Notes: generated by a model from the sequence alone, not told the origin. A stretch of 64,000 nucleotides of DNA from Deltaproteobacteria bacterium (GCA_026712905.1 JAPOPM010000163.1:31270-95269), one strand, 5' to 3'. Counted from the stretch's first letter, positions 44,617 through 54,126 are shown. A program made the numbers and translations.

Positions 44617-46248
44617 ATGTCCAAGCCACGCATCGCGGTGTTTTCGGGACCACGCGCCACCATCGCCAACACGCCCGCGCTGGTGACGAGCAACAAGGGG
44701 CGGGGGGCGGGCGACCGGCAACTGGACGGCCGGTTCGACCACCTCGTGCCCCAGCGCCTGCACGAGCCCGTGCGCGTGCGCATCGAAAAGTTCAGCGCGC
44801 ACCCGTTGGAAACCGATGCCGCCGAGGTCTACCACGACGACGGCAAGCCGTACTACGAGGTCGAGTTGCGACCCGAAGACGGTGCCTATCCCCTGCCCTA
44901 CATGGCACGCCGCGCCGACAACTCGGAAGGCGGCACGCCCTTCGAGGAGAGCGACCTGCGCGATGCGGCCATCGGCTACGGCGGGCGGCAAACCTTCTTC
45001 CCGGACGCGTCGCGGCTGTTCGAAGAGATCGACCGCGGCCTGGGCGGGCGCGGCCACGACGGGGCGGCGAGCGAGCTGGACCGGCTCGCCGAGTTCGACT
45101 TCGTGCGCGTGCTCCCGCCGTCGGGCTACATGAAACAAGGAGAGGTGGCCGGGCGCGACTTCTTCCCCTACAGTCCCAGGCCCCTCGGAAAGTTTCTCCC
45201 CGGTTCGGCCATGGCCCGCGCGCTCAACGTGGTCCAGCGGACCATCGACTCGGGGCGCTACGACGGCTTCATCTGGCTGGAGGGGAGCCCCCACGTCGAA
45301 GAGACCCTATACTGGCTGAGCCTGGTGCTGGACACTTCCCTACCCTTCGTGGGCATCTCGTCACAGCGTCCCCACGGCTCGCTCGCCAACGACGGCGACG
45401 GCAACATCGTGGACGCGACGCGCTATATCGCCTCGGGCCTCGGCACGGGGCTCGGCGCGGTGGGCATCGTGGACGAGCAGATATTCGCGGCGCGCAACTT
45501 CAAGAAGGGCGACGCGCGGCCGGGCGGCTACCGCGCCACCGGCGGACACGGCGGCGTGCTCGGGAGCGCGGGCCACGAGGTGCGCGTGTGGTTCCGTCCC
45601 GTCTACCGGACCACGGGCACGTCCGCCGTTGCAGTCAAGGACCTGCCCGCCGAGGTCCGCTTTCAGGAATACGGCGACAGCCCCGAGACCGCGGGCATCC
45701 GTATCAAGGACGACGACGGCTCCCTGCGCGGCGACGTCATCGCCGCCGTGCACATGGTGAAGTACGGCCACTACATGGCGGAGGAAGACACGGCGGACCC
45801 GGACGTGGAGGTGGACATCATGGCGCGCATCGAACGCGGGCTCACGCAGGAAGCATCGGCGGAACCGGGGGTGCCGCGGTTCCACGGCTTCGTGCTGGAG
45901 GGGGGAGCGGGCACGGGCTCGGCACTCCACAGCCAGACCGCGGCCCTCGCCATCGCCGCCTGCCACGGCCTGCCGGTGGCGCGGGTGAGCCGCGGCGACC
46001 CGGAGGGTGCCCTGCCCTCCAATCCCAACGATCTGACCATCGAGGGAAACAACCTCGACGCCACCAAGGCGCGCGTGCTGCTGCGCGCCGCCATGCTGCG
46101 CCTGGGACGCCTGCCCAAGGCGCGCGACCCCCGCACCCCACCACACGGGAGCGCGAGGCGTCATTGGCGGCAATTGCGCGCTACCAGGAAATATTCGACA
46201 CTCACTAAACGGGCTTCGAAGGTTTCCTGCACAGGAGGAGAACCATGA
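44617..46248 (+). CDS. Asparaginase-like protein with probable C-terminal frameshift
   Basis: About 500 residues look native. The region GFIWLEGSPHVEETLYWLSLVLDTSLPFVG resembles the asparaginase THGTDTxEET segment, and GFVLEGGAGTGSALHSQTAAL resembles the C-domain of the family; catalytic threonines are not clear. The present frame ends in a basic, unlike tail that runs through the next gene's ribosome binding site to 46248. A frame one base back gives REREASLAAIARYQEIFDTH and stops at 46208, a much more natural end. One missing C in the runs at 46128-46132 or 46136-46139 would explain it. Confidence 0.72.
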   Translation: MSKPRIAVFSGPRATIANTPALVTSNKGRGAGDRQLDGRFDHLVPQRLHEPVRVRIEKFSAHPLETDAAEVYHDDGKPYYEVELRPEDGAYPLPYMARRADNSEGGTPFEESDLRDAAIGYGGRQTFFPDASRLFEEIDRGLGGRGHDGAASELDRLAEFDFVRVLPPSGYMKQGEVAGRDFFPYSPRPLGKFLPGSAMARALNVVQRTIDSGRYDGFIWLEGSPHVEETLYWLSLVLDTSLPFVGISSQRPHGSLANDGDGNIVDATRYIASGLGTGLGAVGIVDEQIFAARNFKKGDARPGGYRATGGHGGVLGSAGHEVRVWFRPVYRTTGTSAVAVKDLPAEVRFQEYGDSPETAGIRIKDDDGSLRGDVIAAVHMVKYGHYMAEEDTADPDVEVDIMARIERGLTQEASAEPGVPRFHGFVLEGGAGTGSALHSQTAALAIAACHGLPVARVSRGDPEGALPSNPNDLTIEGNNLDATKARVLLRAAMLRLGRLPKARDPRTPPHGSARRHWRQLRATRKYSTLTKRASKVSCTGGEP

Positions 46249-47177
46249 CCGGCACACTCCGTTTCCAAGGGGCCATCCCGGCCAACTTGCTCCCCTTCAA
46301 CGAGGACCTGTCGTTCGACGAGGTCAACTACCGGAGGCATCTGTCCTGGCTCGCGGACGTGGACGGCGTCGACGCCATCGTCTGCAACGGGCACGCCGCC
46401 GAGGTGTCGTCGCTAAACCGGGAGGAGCGGCGCCGGGCGTTGGCCATCGCCGCCGACGCCGTGGGGGACCGGGTGGAACTCATCTCGGGCATTTACACGG
46501 ACAACACCCTTGAGGCGGCGGAGCTTGCCAAGGACGCCAGGGCGGAGGGAGCGGCCGGCCTCCTGGTGTTCCCGCCGACGGTGTTCATGTGGGGCGCCCG
46601 GCTCCGGCCCGAGATGGCCGTCGTTCATTTCGAGACCATCGCCGAGGCCACCGACTTGCCGCTCATCGTCTTCGAGTATCCGCCGGCCATCGGCATCGGC
46701 TACGCTCCCGAAACCCTGGCGCGGCTGGCGGAGATCGACCAGGTGGTGGGGGTCAAGGACTGGAGCAACGACATGGTGGCCCTGGAGGCCAACCTGCGGG
46801 CGTTGCGCGGGACCGGCCGCCCGGTGGCGATGCTGAGCAGCTACACGATGTCCATGTTCGGCAGCTACGTGTTGGGCGCGGACGGCTCCATCTCGGGAAT
46901 GGGCAGCGTGACCGCCGATTTGCACGCGGAGCTATTCCGCGCGGTGAAGGCCGGGGACCTGGATGCCGGCCGTCAACTCAACGACCGTCTGGGGCCGCTC
47001 GTGGAAGTGTTTTACGCGCCGCCGTTCGTGGACATGCACAACCGCATGAAGGAGGCGCTGGTGATGCTGGGACGCATCGACAAGGCGGTGGTGCGTCCGC
47101 CATTGAGGCGCATCGGCGACGAGGAACGGGAACGGATCCGCGGAGCGCTGCTCAGGTCGGGCCTGCTGCTGCCCTGA
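46245..47177 (+). CDS. Dihydrodipicolinate synthase (DapA) family aldolase/lyase
   Basis: A 310-residue TIM-barrel class I aldolase. The Schiff-base lysine is Lys171 in VVGVKDWSND and the catalytic Tyr is Tyr145 in FEYPPAIG. The N-terminal GAIPANLLPFNEDLSFDEVN replaces the usual GxxT-x-x-x-x-P-F pattern, so it is probably not the lysine-pathway enzyme but a keto-acid lyase or synthase. ATG 46245 with AGGAGGAG is well placed. Paired with the asparaginase-like gene upstream. Confidence 0.9.
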   Translation: MTGTLRFQGAIPANLLPFNEDLSFDEVNYRRHLSWLADVDGVDAIVCNGHAAEVSSLNREERRRALAIAADAVGDRVELISGIYTDNTLEAAELAKDARAEGAAGLLVFPPTVFMWGARLRPEMAVVHFETIAEATDLPLIVFEYPPAIGIGYAPETLARLAEIDQVVGVKDWSNDMVALEANLRALRGTGRPVAMLSSYTMSMFGSYVLGADGSISGMGSVTADLHAELFRAVKAGDLDAGRQLNDRLGPLVEVFYAPPFVDMHNRMKEALVMLGRIDKAVVRPPLRRIGDEERERIRGALLRSGLLLP

Positions 47178-47189
47178 CCCCGATCAAGC

Positions 47190-47837
47190 CTACGTCCAGC
47201 TATCCTGATAAACCCAGCGGTCCAGGTTGTCGAAGTACTGGCGCCGGAGCATGAGGCTCATCTCCACGCCGCGCACGACGCGGTCCTGGACCTCGGGAGT
47301 GGTGGCGTACTTGACCAGCAGATCGAAGGGATAGTTGCCGTGCTCCTCTTCGTCGTCGTGGATCTTCTGGTACGGGCCGGTGACCCATTCGGGCACGGTG
47401 CCGACCTCGAGGCTCTTGCCGATCAGGTAGTCGGCCACGCCCTCACCGGCAAAGGGAAACGCCGCGATCCGCTCGCAGGTGTCCGTCAGCGACTCGAAAC
47501 CATTAAACATCGCCATCTGGGCGGGTAGCGGCTTGTAGTCGTGGGGCACCGCACCCTTGCTCTTCAACGCTTCCGACAGGTACTCCGCGTGGACGAACTC
47601 CTCGTGAATGGCCTCCGCCAGAATGGCCTTGATCTCGAGCTGCGGCGTGGTCTTGAGCCATGTGCCGAAGACCTCGGCGGCGCGCACCTCGTTGAAGAGC
47701 CGGCTCTGCATGACCTTGACGCGCATGTCGTCGGTGGTGAGCGGAATGTAGCTGTAGGCCGGCAGGTTGTCGTCCAGGCCCTTGCAGAACTCGGCGACCC
47801 GCTGCTGCACCTTTTTGGCGAATTCGTGGCTGTCCAT
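47190..47837 (-). CDS. Ferritin-like / heme-oxygenase-like diiron protein
   Basis: A 215-residue all-helical protein. Two metal-like motifs are seen: ILAEAIHEEFVHAEYL and KIHDDEEEHGNYPFD, fitting a diiron site of the ferritin-like or heme-oxygenase-like (TenA/PqqC, HDO) class. ATG 47837 is preferred over 47882 since GGGAGTG precedes it. It is convergent with the DapA-family gene and separate from a second such protein at 49152. Substrate unknown. Confidence 0.7.
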   Translation of the reverse strand: MDSHEFAKKVQQRVAEFCKGLDDNLPAYSYIPLTTDDMRVKVMQSRLFNEVRAAEVFGTWLKTTPQLEIKAILAEAIHEEFVHAEYLSEALKSKGAVPHDYKPLPAQMAMFNGFESLTDTCERIAAFPFAGEGVADYLIGKSLEVGTVPEWVTGPYQKIHDDEEEHGNYPFDLLVKYATTPEVQDRVVRGVEMSLMLRRQYFDNLDRWVYQDSWT

Positions 47838-47919
47838 GAGCACTCCCTGTCCGGAAGATTCCGGCGTGGTTTCGATGCTCAACGGTTAACAGCGGATGCC
47901 CGAACCGTCAACCAAACGG

Positions 47920-48972
47920 CTATTTCTTGAGACCCAGGAATTTCTTGTATTGGGCGACGACGGCCGGAGGGGCGTCGGTCATGAGCTGTATGATCCGGGC
48001 GACGTCCTTTCCCGAACGCGGAGAGACCCTGATGCCCTGACGCTTCGCCTCGCTGACGAACTGGGGGCTGGCGAGGGCCTTGAGGAAGGCTTCCTGCAAC
48101 ACTTGCAATCGGTCCGGCGGCGTTCCTGGAGGAAGTGCATACAGGCGAAGGATGCTCCAACTCTGAATCAGGAAATCGGCCAGCTTCCGCTGGTCGGAGT
48201 TGAGGGTCAGGTCCCTCAGGGTCGCCACTCCGGGAGGCGCTTCCGCCCCAGGGCCGGTGCCGATGGCCAGGAACGGGCGGATGGTGCCGTTCTCGATGAA
48301 GTGCCCGTACCGGTCCTGGACGAAATGGAGGGAGAGATTCATCCCCTCCAGCTCTTTCCGTTCCAGCGCCGCGAGGATGCCGGTGGAACCCTTGTACCCG
48401 GTGACAACCTTGATCGGGAGTCCGAGTGCGCGTTCGAATTCGCCCATGACGGCGGCGGACTGGCCCACGCCCGTGGCGCCCACGGCGAGGGGTTCCTTCC
48501 TCTTTTTCAGATCCGCGAGGGTGCGTATCGGCAGGTCGCCCCGTACCCACAGGACTCTCGGCAGCGCCGGCAGGGAAGGATCACCCAGGAAGAGGAACCC
48601 CTTGGGGTCGAACTTGGCCGCCGGGTCACCGATCAACGCCTGCATCACGATGCCCGCGGCGAAGTTGACGATCGTGAGACCGTCTCCGGGTTGTTCCGCG
48701 TAGACTCGGTTGGCCGCTATCAGGCTGCCCGCCCCCGGCATGTTCTGCACGATGAACTTCGGCTTGCCCGGTATATGGAGCGGGAGATGCCGCGCCAGCA
48801 TTCGTGCGAACGTATCGAAGCCGCCGCCCGGGTTGACCCCGACGATGACCTTGATCGTCTTGCCTTCGTAGAAGGAAGACGCCGCGTGTGCCGGTGACCC
48901 TGGATAAAACCATGCGCACAGGGCAACGATGAGAGTAAGCAGGGCTACTCCGGCTGGTGCTTTGCGGTTCAT
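47920..48972 (-). CDS. Bug-family tripartite tricarboxylate transporter substrate-binding protein
   Basis: A 350-residue periplasmic binding protein (TctC/Bug). The signal peptide is NRKAPAGVALLTLIVALCAW...AHA. The mature protein starts FYEGKTIKVIVGVNPGGGFDTFARMLARHLP, and QNMPGAGSLIAANRVY is the Bug carboxylate-binding loop. ATG 48972 has GGGAGGTG; the longer frame from 49029 is rejected. No TctA/TctB membrane genes are nearby, as is common for orphan Bug proteins. Confidence 0.9.
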   Translation of the reverse strand: MNRKAPAGVALLTLIVALCAWFYPGSPAHAASSFYEGKTIKVIVGVNPGGGFDTFARMLARHLPLHIPGKPKFIVQNMPGAGSLIAANRVYAEQPGDGLTIVNFAAGIVMQALIGDPAAKFDPKGFLFLGDPSLPALPRVLWVRGDLPIRTLADLKKRKEPLAVGATGVGQSAAVMGEFERALGLPIKVVTGYKGSTGILAALERKELEGMNLSLHFVQDRYGHFIENGTIRPFLAIGTGPGAEAPPGVATLRDLTLNSDQRKLADFLIQSWSILRLYALPPGTPPDRLQVLQEAFLKALASPQFVSEAKRQGIRVSPRSGKDVARIIQLMTDAPPAVVAQYKKFLGLKK

Positions 48973-49151
48973 ACACACCTCCCTAGGCACCTGCGTGATG
49001 GCCACGGAGCCCGTTGAATTCCCGGACACTACGATGGGGGCAAAACCATTGTCAAACGTTCAGCGAACGCGCTCAGCCGCCCCGAGGGTTGGTTTCGGAA
49101 CAGCGTTCGCTTCTGTTTGACAGGTCCGAACGATTCGAAATAAAGGGGAGC

Positions 49152-49820
49152 ATGGCCAACGCGACATTCGTCGACTCCATCCTCGACGAGATCATCGAGC
49201 CCGGAATCCAGCGACTGATGGAGAACCGCTATTTCTCCGAACTGCGGGAAGGAAGCCTCTCCGTGCGGCGGCTGCAGGGGTGGTCGCTGCAGCACTATCT
49301 CCACAACGTCGTCCTGCTCAAGGGCTTCGCCCTCTGCATGGTGAAGAACGCCCACGACAACCAGCTCTACAACCATTTCGCCTACCAGTTCGAGGAAGAG
49401 AGCACGCATCCCGATCTGGCCAAACGCTTTGGCCTGGCGCTGGGGCTCGGCGAAGAGGACTTCGCCGACGCCACGCCGGTCTTCGGGTGCCTCGTGCACA
49501 CGAGCCGGATGATCCACGGTATGCTGTTGGGGTCGCCGGCGGAGAACCGTGTCGGAGCCCTGGTGGACGAGAGCATGGTCCGGCGGTACTCGGAGGAGTT
49601 CAACACCTACGCGCGCAAGCACTACGACCTTGGAGACGAGGCCTGTGAGTTCTTCACCGTGCACATGGTCGCGGATGAAGAGCACACCGCGATGGCCTCG
49701 GACGTCATCGCTCGTATGGCCAGGACACCGCGCGAACAGCAGCTCGTACGGGAAGCCGCGCAACATACGGTACGCCTGAAGCTGGGAAAATTCGACAGCA
49801 TCTACGAGAGCTACGCGTAG
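49152..49820 (+). CDS. Heme-oxygenase-like iron-containing redox protein (TenA/PqqC fold)
   Basis: A 222-residue helical protein. Possible metal ligands lie in QHYLHNVVLLKGF, FEEESTHPDLAKRF and FFTVHMVADEEHTAMA, arranged as in the heme-oxygenase-like diiron oxidases and the PqqC/TenA fold. ATG 49152 is preceded by AAGGGGAG. It starts a plus-strand group with an LLM monooxygenase and a gentisate-dioxygenase-like cupin, so oxidation of an aromatic or amine compound is likely (inference). Confidence 0.82.
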   Translation: MANATFVDSILDEIIEPGIQRLMENRYFSELREGSLSVRRLQGWSLQHYLHNVVLLKGFALCMVKNAHDNQLYNHFAYQFEEESTHPDLAKRFGLALGLGEEDFADATPVFGCLVHTSRMIHGMLLGSPAENRVGALVDESMVRRYSEEFNTYARKHYDLGDEACEFFTVHMVADEEHTAMASDVIARMARTPREQQLVREAAQHTVRLKLGKFDSIYESYA

Positions 49821-49851
49821 GCGCGTTCCGCCTGCTCCGAAACGAGAACAC

Positions 49852-50988
49852 ATGAAAATCTACAACTTCGACCTGCTCGCCTATCCGCACGTGCCCATGG
49901 ACATCCCGGGCACGCCCCTGCCCAGCAACCTGTTCGATCCGCTCGAAGGCCATCGCAACTACGAAGAGCACTTCTACGAGATGGAGCATTGCGAGCAGCT
50001 CGGCTTCGAAGGGGTCCTGTTCAACGAGCACCACTACAGCGCCTACGGCACCATGCCGTCACCCAACCTGGTGGCCGCGGCGCTGAGTCAGAGGACCAGT
50101 CAGATCAAGATCGGCGTGCTCGGCAACGTCCTGCCGTTGCGTCACCACCCGGTCCGTGTGGCGGAAGAGTACGCCATGGTCGACTGCATGTCGGGCGGCC
50201 GCCTGATCGCGGGTTTTGTGCGCGGCATCCCTCCGGAATACCTCTGGTACAACATCGATCCGAAGGAATCGCGCGGGCGTTTCGAAGAGGCTTTCGAACT
50301 GATCCTGAGGGCATGGACCGAGCCCGTCTGGAGCTACCACGGCGAGTTCTTCCACCTCGACAACTGCGCCACCTGGCCCCGCCCCATCCAGCAGCCCCAC
50401 CCGACGATCTGGGTCGCCGCGCGCAGCGCCGAATCCATCGAGTGGTGTGCGCGGCGCCGTATACCCATCGCCCAGGTGTACCAGACCGCCAGCCAGATCG
50501 AGGACACCTTCGACTACTACCGCAAGGTGGCCCGGGATGAAGGCTGGGAAGCCGACCCCGGGCAGTTCATCCTGTGCCGGCATATCTACGTGGATGAAAC
50601 GGACGAGAAGGCGCGCGAAATCGCCGAACCGGCATTGCGCTACTTCTTCACGCTCCTGAATCGCGGTTTCAAGCAGACGGCCACCGCGCAGGGGGCGCGC
50701 GTCAGGGAAGCCCTGTACACCGACAAGTCATTCAACTACTTCCGCGAAGAGAACCGCCAGCGGCACGACTTCTCGGCGCTCGGTTGGGAAGAACTCGACC
50801 GGGTCGGGTACGTCATCGCCGGGAGCCCGGATACGGTCGCCCGTAGACTCAACGAGCAAATGCATACCGTCGGCGCCGAGCACTTCATGGGAATGTTCCA
50901 CATCGGCAACCTTCCCCACAGCAAGGTGCTCGCTTCCCTGGACCTCTTCCACAAGAGAGTGATGCCGCAGTTGGAGGGGAGCCGGTAG
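49852..50988 (+). CDS. LLM class flavin-dependent monooxygenase (luciferase-like)
   Basis: A 378-residue TIM-barrel flavoprotein. Features: DLLAYPHVPMD at the N-terminus, LGFEGVLFNEHHYSAYGTMPSPNLVAAALSQ, ALGNVLPLRHHP-like strand (IGVLGNVLPLRHHPVRVAEEYAMVD) with SGGRLIAGFVRGIPPEYLWY, and HPTIWVAARSAESIEW. This is the FMN-dependent, two-component monooxygenase branch; a reductase is not encoded nearby. It follows the heme-oxygenase-like gene by 31 bp and precedes the bicupin gene by 20 bp. Confidence 0.9.
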   Translation: MKIYNFDLLAYPHVPMDIPGTPLPSNLFDPLEGHRNYEEHFYEMEHCEQLGFEGVLFNEHHYSAYGTMPSPNLVAAALSQRTSQIKIGVLGNVLPLRHHPVRVAEEYAMVDCMSGGRLIAGFVRGIPPEYLWYNIDPKESRGRFEEAFELILRAWTEPVWSYHGEFFHLDNCATWPRPIQQPHPTIWVAARSAESIEWCARRRIPIAQVYQTASQIEDTFDYYRKVARDEGWEADPGQFILCRHIYVDETDEKAREIAEPALRYFFTLLNRGFKQTATAQGARVREALYTDKSFNYFREENRQRHDFSALGWEELDRVGYVIAGSPDTVARRLNEQMHTVGAEHFMGMFHIGNLPHSKVLASLDLFHKRVMPQLEGSR

Positions 50989-51008
50989 GCTCGATTCGGG
51001 AGAGTCCT

Positions 51009-52049
51009 GTGCCAGGCACCCAGCGCATCACCGACCTGAAAACCCTGGACGACCTCCTCGAAAGCGAGTCCATGAGAGGATTGTGGGTCGGCGAAGAGCG
51101 GTACTTCACCGAGCCTCGACCGTTCGGAGCACCCCATCTCTGGAGGTGGGCGAAGATTCAGGAGGGCCTGGAGGCCGCGTCAAGAATCGTGCCGACGAAC
51201 TTCAAGGGCTCCCGGCGCGCCATCACGCTCGTCCATCCGGACATCGCCGGAGGAACGAGCCACACGCTGGTCATGGCGGTGCAGTTGGTCAAGCCCGGGG
51301 AGGCGGTATACGCCCACCGGCACACGGCCGCGGCCATACGGTTCATTCTTGAAGGGGGAACGGACGCCTACACCGTCACCAACGGCGAGAAATCCGTCAT
51401 GGAGCCGGGCGACCTCGTGGTTCAGCCGAACTGGAGCTGGCACAACCACATCAATGAATCCGATCGGGACGCGGTCTGGATCGACGTTCTCGACGTGGGC
51501 CTCATGGCCATGCTGCGCACGATGTTTCAAGAGCCGCACCCTGCCGAGGAGCTGAAACTCTTCAACAGCGCCACCGACACCACGGTCCGGAATCCCGGCG
51601 GCCTTGCCCCTCCGGGAAGGAGCCTCAAACAACTGGTCTACAAGTGGCGCGAGACCCTGCCCGCTCTGACCGAGATGCTTGCCGAAGACAAGAGCGCTTA
51701 CGACGGGCGTTGCCTTGAGTACCGCGACGCGGTCACGGGAGGACCGACATTCCCGACGTTTTCGTGTTGGACTCAGATGCTGGACCCGGGAGAGCACACC
51801 TTGCTCCACCGCCACACCGCCAACCACCTGTACCATGGTTTCCGCGGCTCCGGCGTCGTCGAAGTCGGAGACACGGAACTCGCCTGGGAAGAAGGCGATT
51901 TCATGGTCGTTCCCAACTGGAGCTGGCATCGACACAGAAACGGCTCCGACACGGAGCCCGCCGTCCTCTTTTCCGCCACGGATCGCCCTCTACTGGAACG
52001 GCTCGGGCTCTACCGCGAGGAAGACGGCAACAGCAAGGGCGCAAGCTGA
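51009..52049 (+). CDS. Gentisate 1,2-dioxygenase-like bicupin
   Basis: A 346-residue protein with two cupin domains. The first has AHRHTAAAIRFILEGG and a later PNWSWHNHIN; the second has LLHRHTANHLYHGFRG and PNWSWHRHRN. The H-x-H plus distal His ligands for Fe(II) are thus present in both, whereas in many gentisate dioxygenases only the first domain is metal-active. It should cleave a hydroxylated aromatic acid such as gentisate, salicylate or 1-hydroxy-2-naphthoate. GTG 51009 has GGGAGAG upstream. Likely co-transcribed with the LLM monooxygenase. Confidence 0.9.
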   Translation: MPGTQRITDLKTLDDLLESESMRGLWVGEERYFTEPRPFGAPHLWRWAKIQEGLEAASRIVPTNFKGSRRAITLVHPDIAGGTSHTLVMAVQLVKPGEAVYAHRHTAAAIRFILEGGTDAYTVTNGEKSVMEPGDLVVQPNWSWHNHINESDRDAVWIDVLDVGLMAMLRTMFQEPHPAEELKLFNSATDTTVRNPGGLAPPGRSLKQLVYKWRETLPALTEMLAEDKSAYDGRCLEYRDAVTGGPTFPTFSCWTQMLDPGEHTLLHRHTANHLYHGFRGSGVVEVGDTELAWEEGDFMVVPNWSWHRHRNGSDTEPAVLFSATDRPLLERLGLYREEDGNSKGAS

Positions 52050-52146
52050 CTCGTTCGAGAGTGCGTCTTTCCATTGGTTCGGAGGGACGAGTCCTCGTGA
52101 ATCATCGCTTCGATGTCCGACGCACGGCAGTGGGTCGGTAGACCCG

Positions 52147-53301
52147 TTACCGCCACAGTTGGCGCCAGGGTACGATGTCGGCATCGGTGCGTTGTTGCGC
52201 CTGGTCGCCGCCATATACGATGAGCGGCCGGCCGGCGGCCTCTCCCGCCAACTCGCGCCAGCGACGCAACGTTCGCAGCCAAGCCGGAACGACCGTTGCG
52301 CCCGACTTGATCTCGACCGGCGCCAGCAACTGCCCTTGCTCCAGAACCAGATCGATCTCCAGGCCGCCGTGGCTGCGCCAGAAGAACAGGTTCGACTGTT
52401 TACCCTCGTTCCAGCGCCGCTTCAGAAATTCAGTGACGACCCAGTTCTCGAACAGTGCACCGCGCAATGAATGGGTGCGCATTTGGGCGGATGACTCGAT
52501 GCCGATCAACCGGGCGGCCAAGCCCACGTCGTAGAAATAGAGCTTCGGCGTCTTTACCAGCCGTTTGCGGAAACTACGTTGGTGAGGCTGCAAGCGAAAC
52601 AGGATGAACGAAGCCTCCAGCAGATTGAGCCAAGCGCGGACCGTCTTCTGGTCGACGCCGGCATCGTTGCCGATGCGGGTCAGGTCGGCAAGCTGACCAA
52701 CCGACGCGGCGCACAGCCGCAATACCAGATGGAAGGTCGATAGATCCTGGATGTTCCGTAGTTGCCGGACGTCGCGCTCCACGTAGGTGTTGAGATAGGC
52801 GTTGTACCAGCGTTCCGGAGCCGCCCGCATGTCGAAGATCGGCGGATAGCCCCCGTGCAGCAACACCTCATCGAGGGAATCCGGCAACCACTCGGCCGAG
52901 TGCAACTCCCCGGCCGAGAAAGGCAGCAGATGGACGAAGCCGACCCGTCCCGCCAAGGACTGCGTAATGCGCTGCATCAACCCGAAGTGCTGAGAACCGG
53001 TAAGCACGAACTGCCCCGGTGCACGGTCTCTGTCAACGACCGCTTGCAGGTAGGAAAACAGGTCGGGACACCGCTGCGCTTCGTCGATGACCGCGCCGGC
53101 GGGAAACTGACCGAGGAAACCGCGTGGGTCGTCCCGCGCAAAGCCGAGGACGTCCAGATCCTCAAGGCTCGCGTATGGCTTGGCGACAAAGACGGTCTTC
53201 GCCAGCGTGGTCTTTCCCGATTGACGCGGCCCGACGACCGCTACGACCTTGAACTCGCGCGCCAGTGTCCGGACCAGCGGCTCCGCCTCTCGTGGGACCA
53301 T
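52147..53301 (-). CDS. AAA ATPase with DUF4143 domain, second copy
   Basis: A 384-residue P-loop ATPase. Walker A is VVGPRQSGKTTLAK, Walker B AVIDEAQRCPDLF, sensor FVLTGSQHFGLMQ. DUF4143 follows with YLNTYVERDVRQLRNI, YFYDVGLAARLIGI and the nuclease-like patch FWRSHGGLEIDLVLEQGQLLAPVEIKSG. It belongs to a different branch of the family from the 6268 copy. ATG 53301; GTG 53316 is in frame. Biological role unknown; it stands alone between catabolic genes. Confidence 0.9.
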   Translation of the reverse strand: MVPREAEPLVRTLAREFKVVAVVGPRQSGKTTLAKTVFVAKPYASLEDLDVLGFARDDPRGFLGQFPAGAVIDEAQRCPDLFSYLQAVVDRDRAPGQFVLTGSQHFGLMQRITQSLAGRVGFVHLLPFSAGELHSAEWLPDSLDEVLLHGGYPPIFDMRAAPERWYNAYLNTYVERDVRQLRNIQDLSTFHLVLRLCAASVGQLADLTRIGNDAGVDQKTVRAWLNLLEASFILFRLQPHQRSFRKRLVKTPKLYFYDVGLAARLIGIESSAQMRTHSLRGALFENWVVTEFLKRRWNEGKQSNLFFWRSHGGLEIDLVLEQGQLLAPVEIKSGATVVPAWLRTLRRWRELAGEAAGRPLIVYGGDQAQQRTDADIVPWRQLWR

Positions 53302-53439
53302 GCCACTACCGTACACCCGCTGTCAAAGCCATGCAAATCCGGAATCGGAATCCGGAATATCCATGAAAGGAGGGTCCGAAGACAGCAAAACGCCTGGATC
53401 GAAAGCGTAAGGGTAAGTTTATCCCCTCCACGCGCGCGT

Positions 53440-54126
53440 TCAAGCGGGATCGAACGGCGTACGCACCACCGCCACGAAGATCTGCGACTGCGGCCTGATC
53501 TGGACGCTGGACACCAGCGAGAAGCCTGCTTCGGCGAGCAGCCATTTCCAATCGTCCGCGGTGTACTTGTTGTGGAACGGGAACATGCGGAACCAGCCCG
53601 CGCGCTGCCGCTCCGGCGGCTCGGTGCGGTCGCGCGGCCGGTCCTGGACATAAAGGGCGAGCGGCATGCGCACCCAGTCGTCGAGCAGGAACAGGCCGCC
53701 GGGGCGAAGCACCCGTTGTACCTCCGCCAGCACGGCAAAGGGGTCGTCCAGGACGTGAAGCACTCCGGTCATGGATACCAAGTCCATGCTGCCGGCGCCT
53801 AGCGACAACGGCTCTTTCTCGACATCGTGCACTTCCAGCGTCGGCGGCGCACCCCGGTAGCGCAGCCCGCGCGCGTGCTCGATCATGGCCGGGGTGACGT
53901 CGAAACCGTAAAGCCGGCTGCCTTGGTGGCGTTCGGAGACGTCGCGCAGGAACAACCCCGGGCCGCAGCCCAGATCCGCGATGGCGGGCTCGGCGGGAAG
54001 ATGCCGCCCCACGTTGGCCCTGAAGACGGACCAGTATTGATCATTGAAACGCCTGGGGTAGCGCTCCACCATGCGTGCGACGAACTCCGCGTCGGACGCG
54101 CCGTGAATCTCCTGTTGGGTGGGCAT
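53440..54126 (-). CDS. Class I SAM-dependent methyltransferase
   Basis: A 228-residue Rossmann methyltransferase. Motif I is IADLGCGPGLFLRDVSE, motif II/III region has LYGFDVTPAMIEHAR, motif IV is LVSMTGVLHVLDDP and the post-motif is VLRPGGLFLLDDWV. It resembles UbiE/COQ5-like small-molecule methyltransferases. ATG 54126. Substrate not predictable; it lies downstream of a binding-protein gene on the same strand. Confidence 0.9.
   Translation of the reverse strand: MPTQQEIHGASDAEFVARMVERYPRRFNDQYWSVFRANVGRHLPAEPAIADLGCGPGLFLRDVSERHQGSRLYGFDVTPAMIEHARGLRYRGAPPTLEVHDVEKEPLSLGAGSMDLVSMTGVLHVLDDPFAVLAEVQRVLRPGGLFLLDDWVRMPLALYVQDRPRDRTEPPERQRAGWFRMFPFHNKYTADDWKWLLAEAGFSLVSSVQIRPQSQIFVAVVRTPFDPA

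Noticed and set aside
49117..49144. TTGACA-16-AATAAA promoter-like pair
   Set aside because: It ends only 8 bases before ATG 49152 and overlaps the ribosome binding site, so it could not give a normal leader.
53336..53358. Direct repeat AATCCGGAAT-CGG-AATCCGGAAT
   Set aside because: It is too short and isolated to call a functional element; recorded only as a curiosity.
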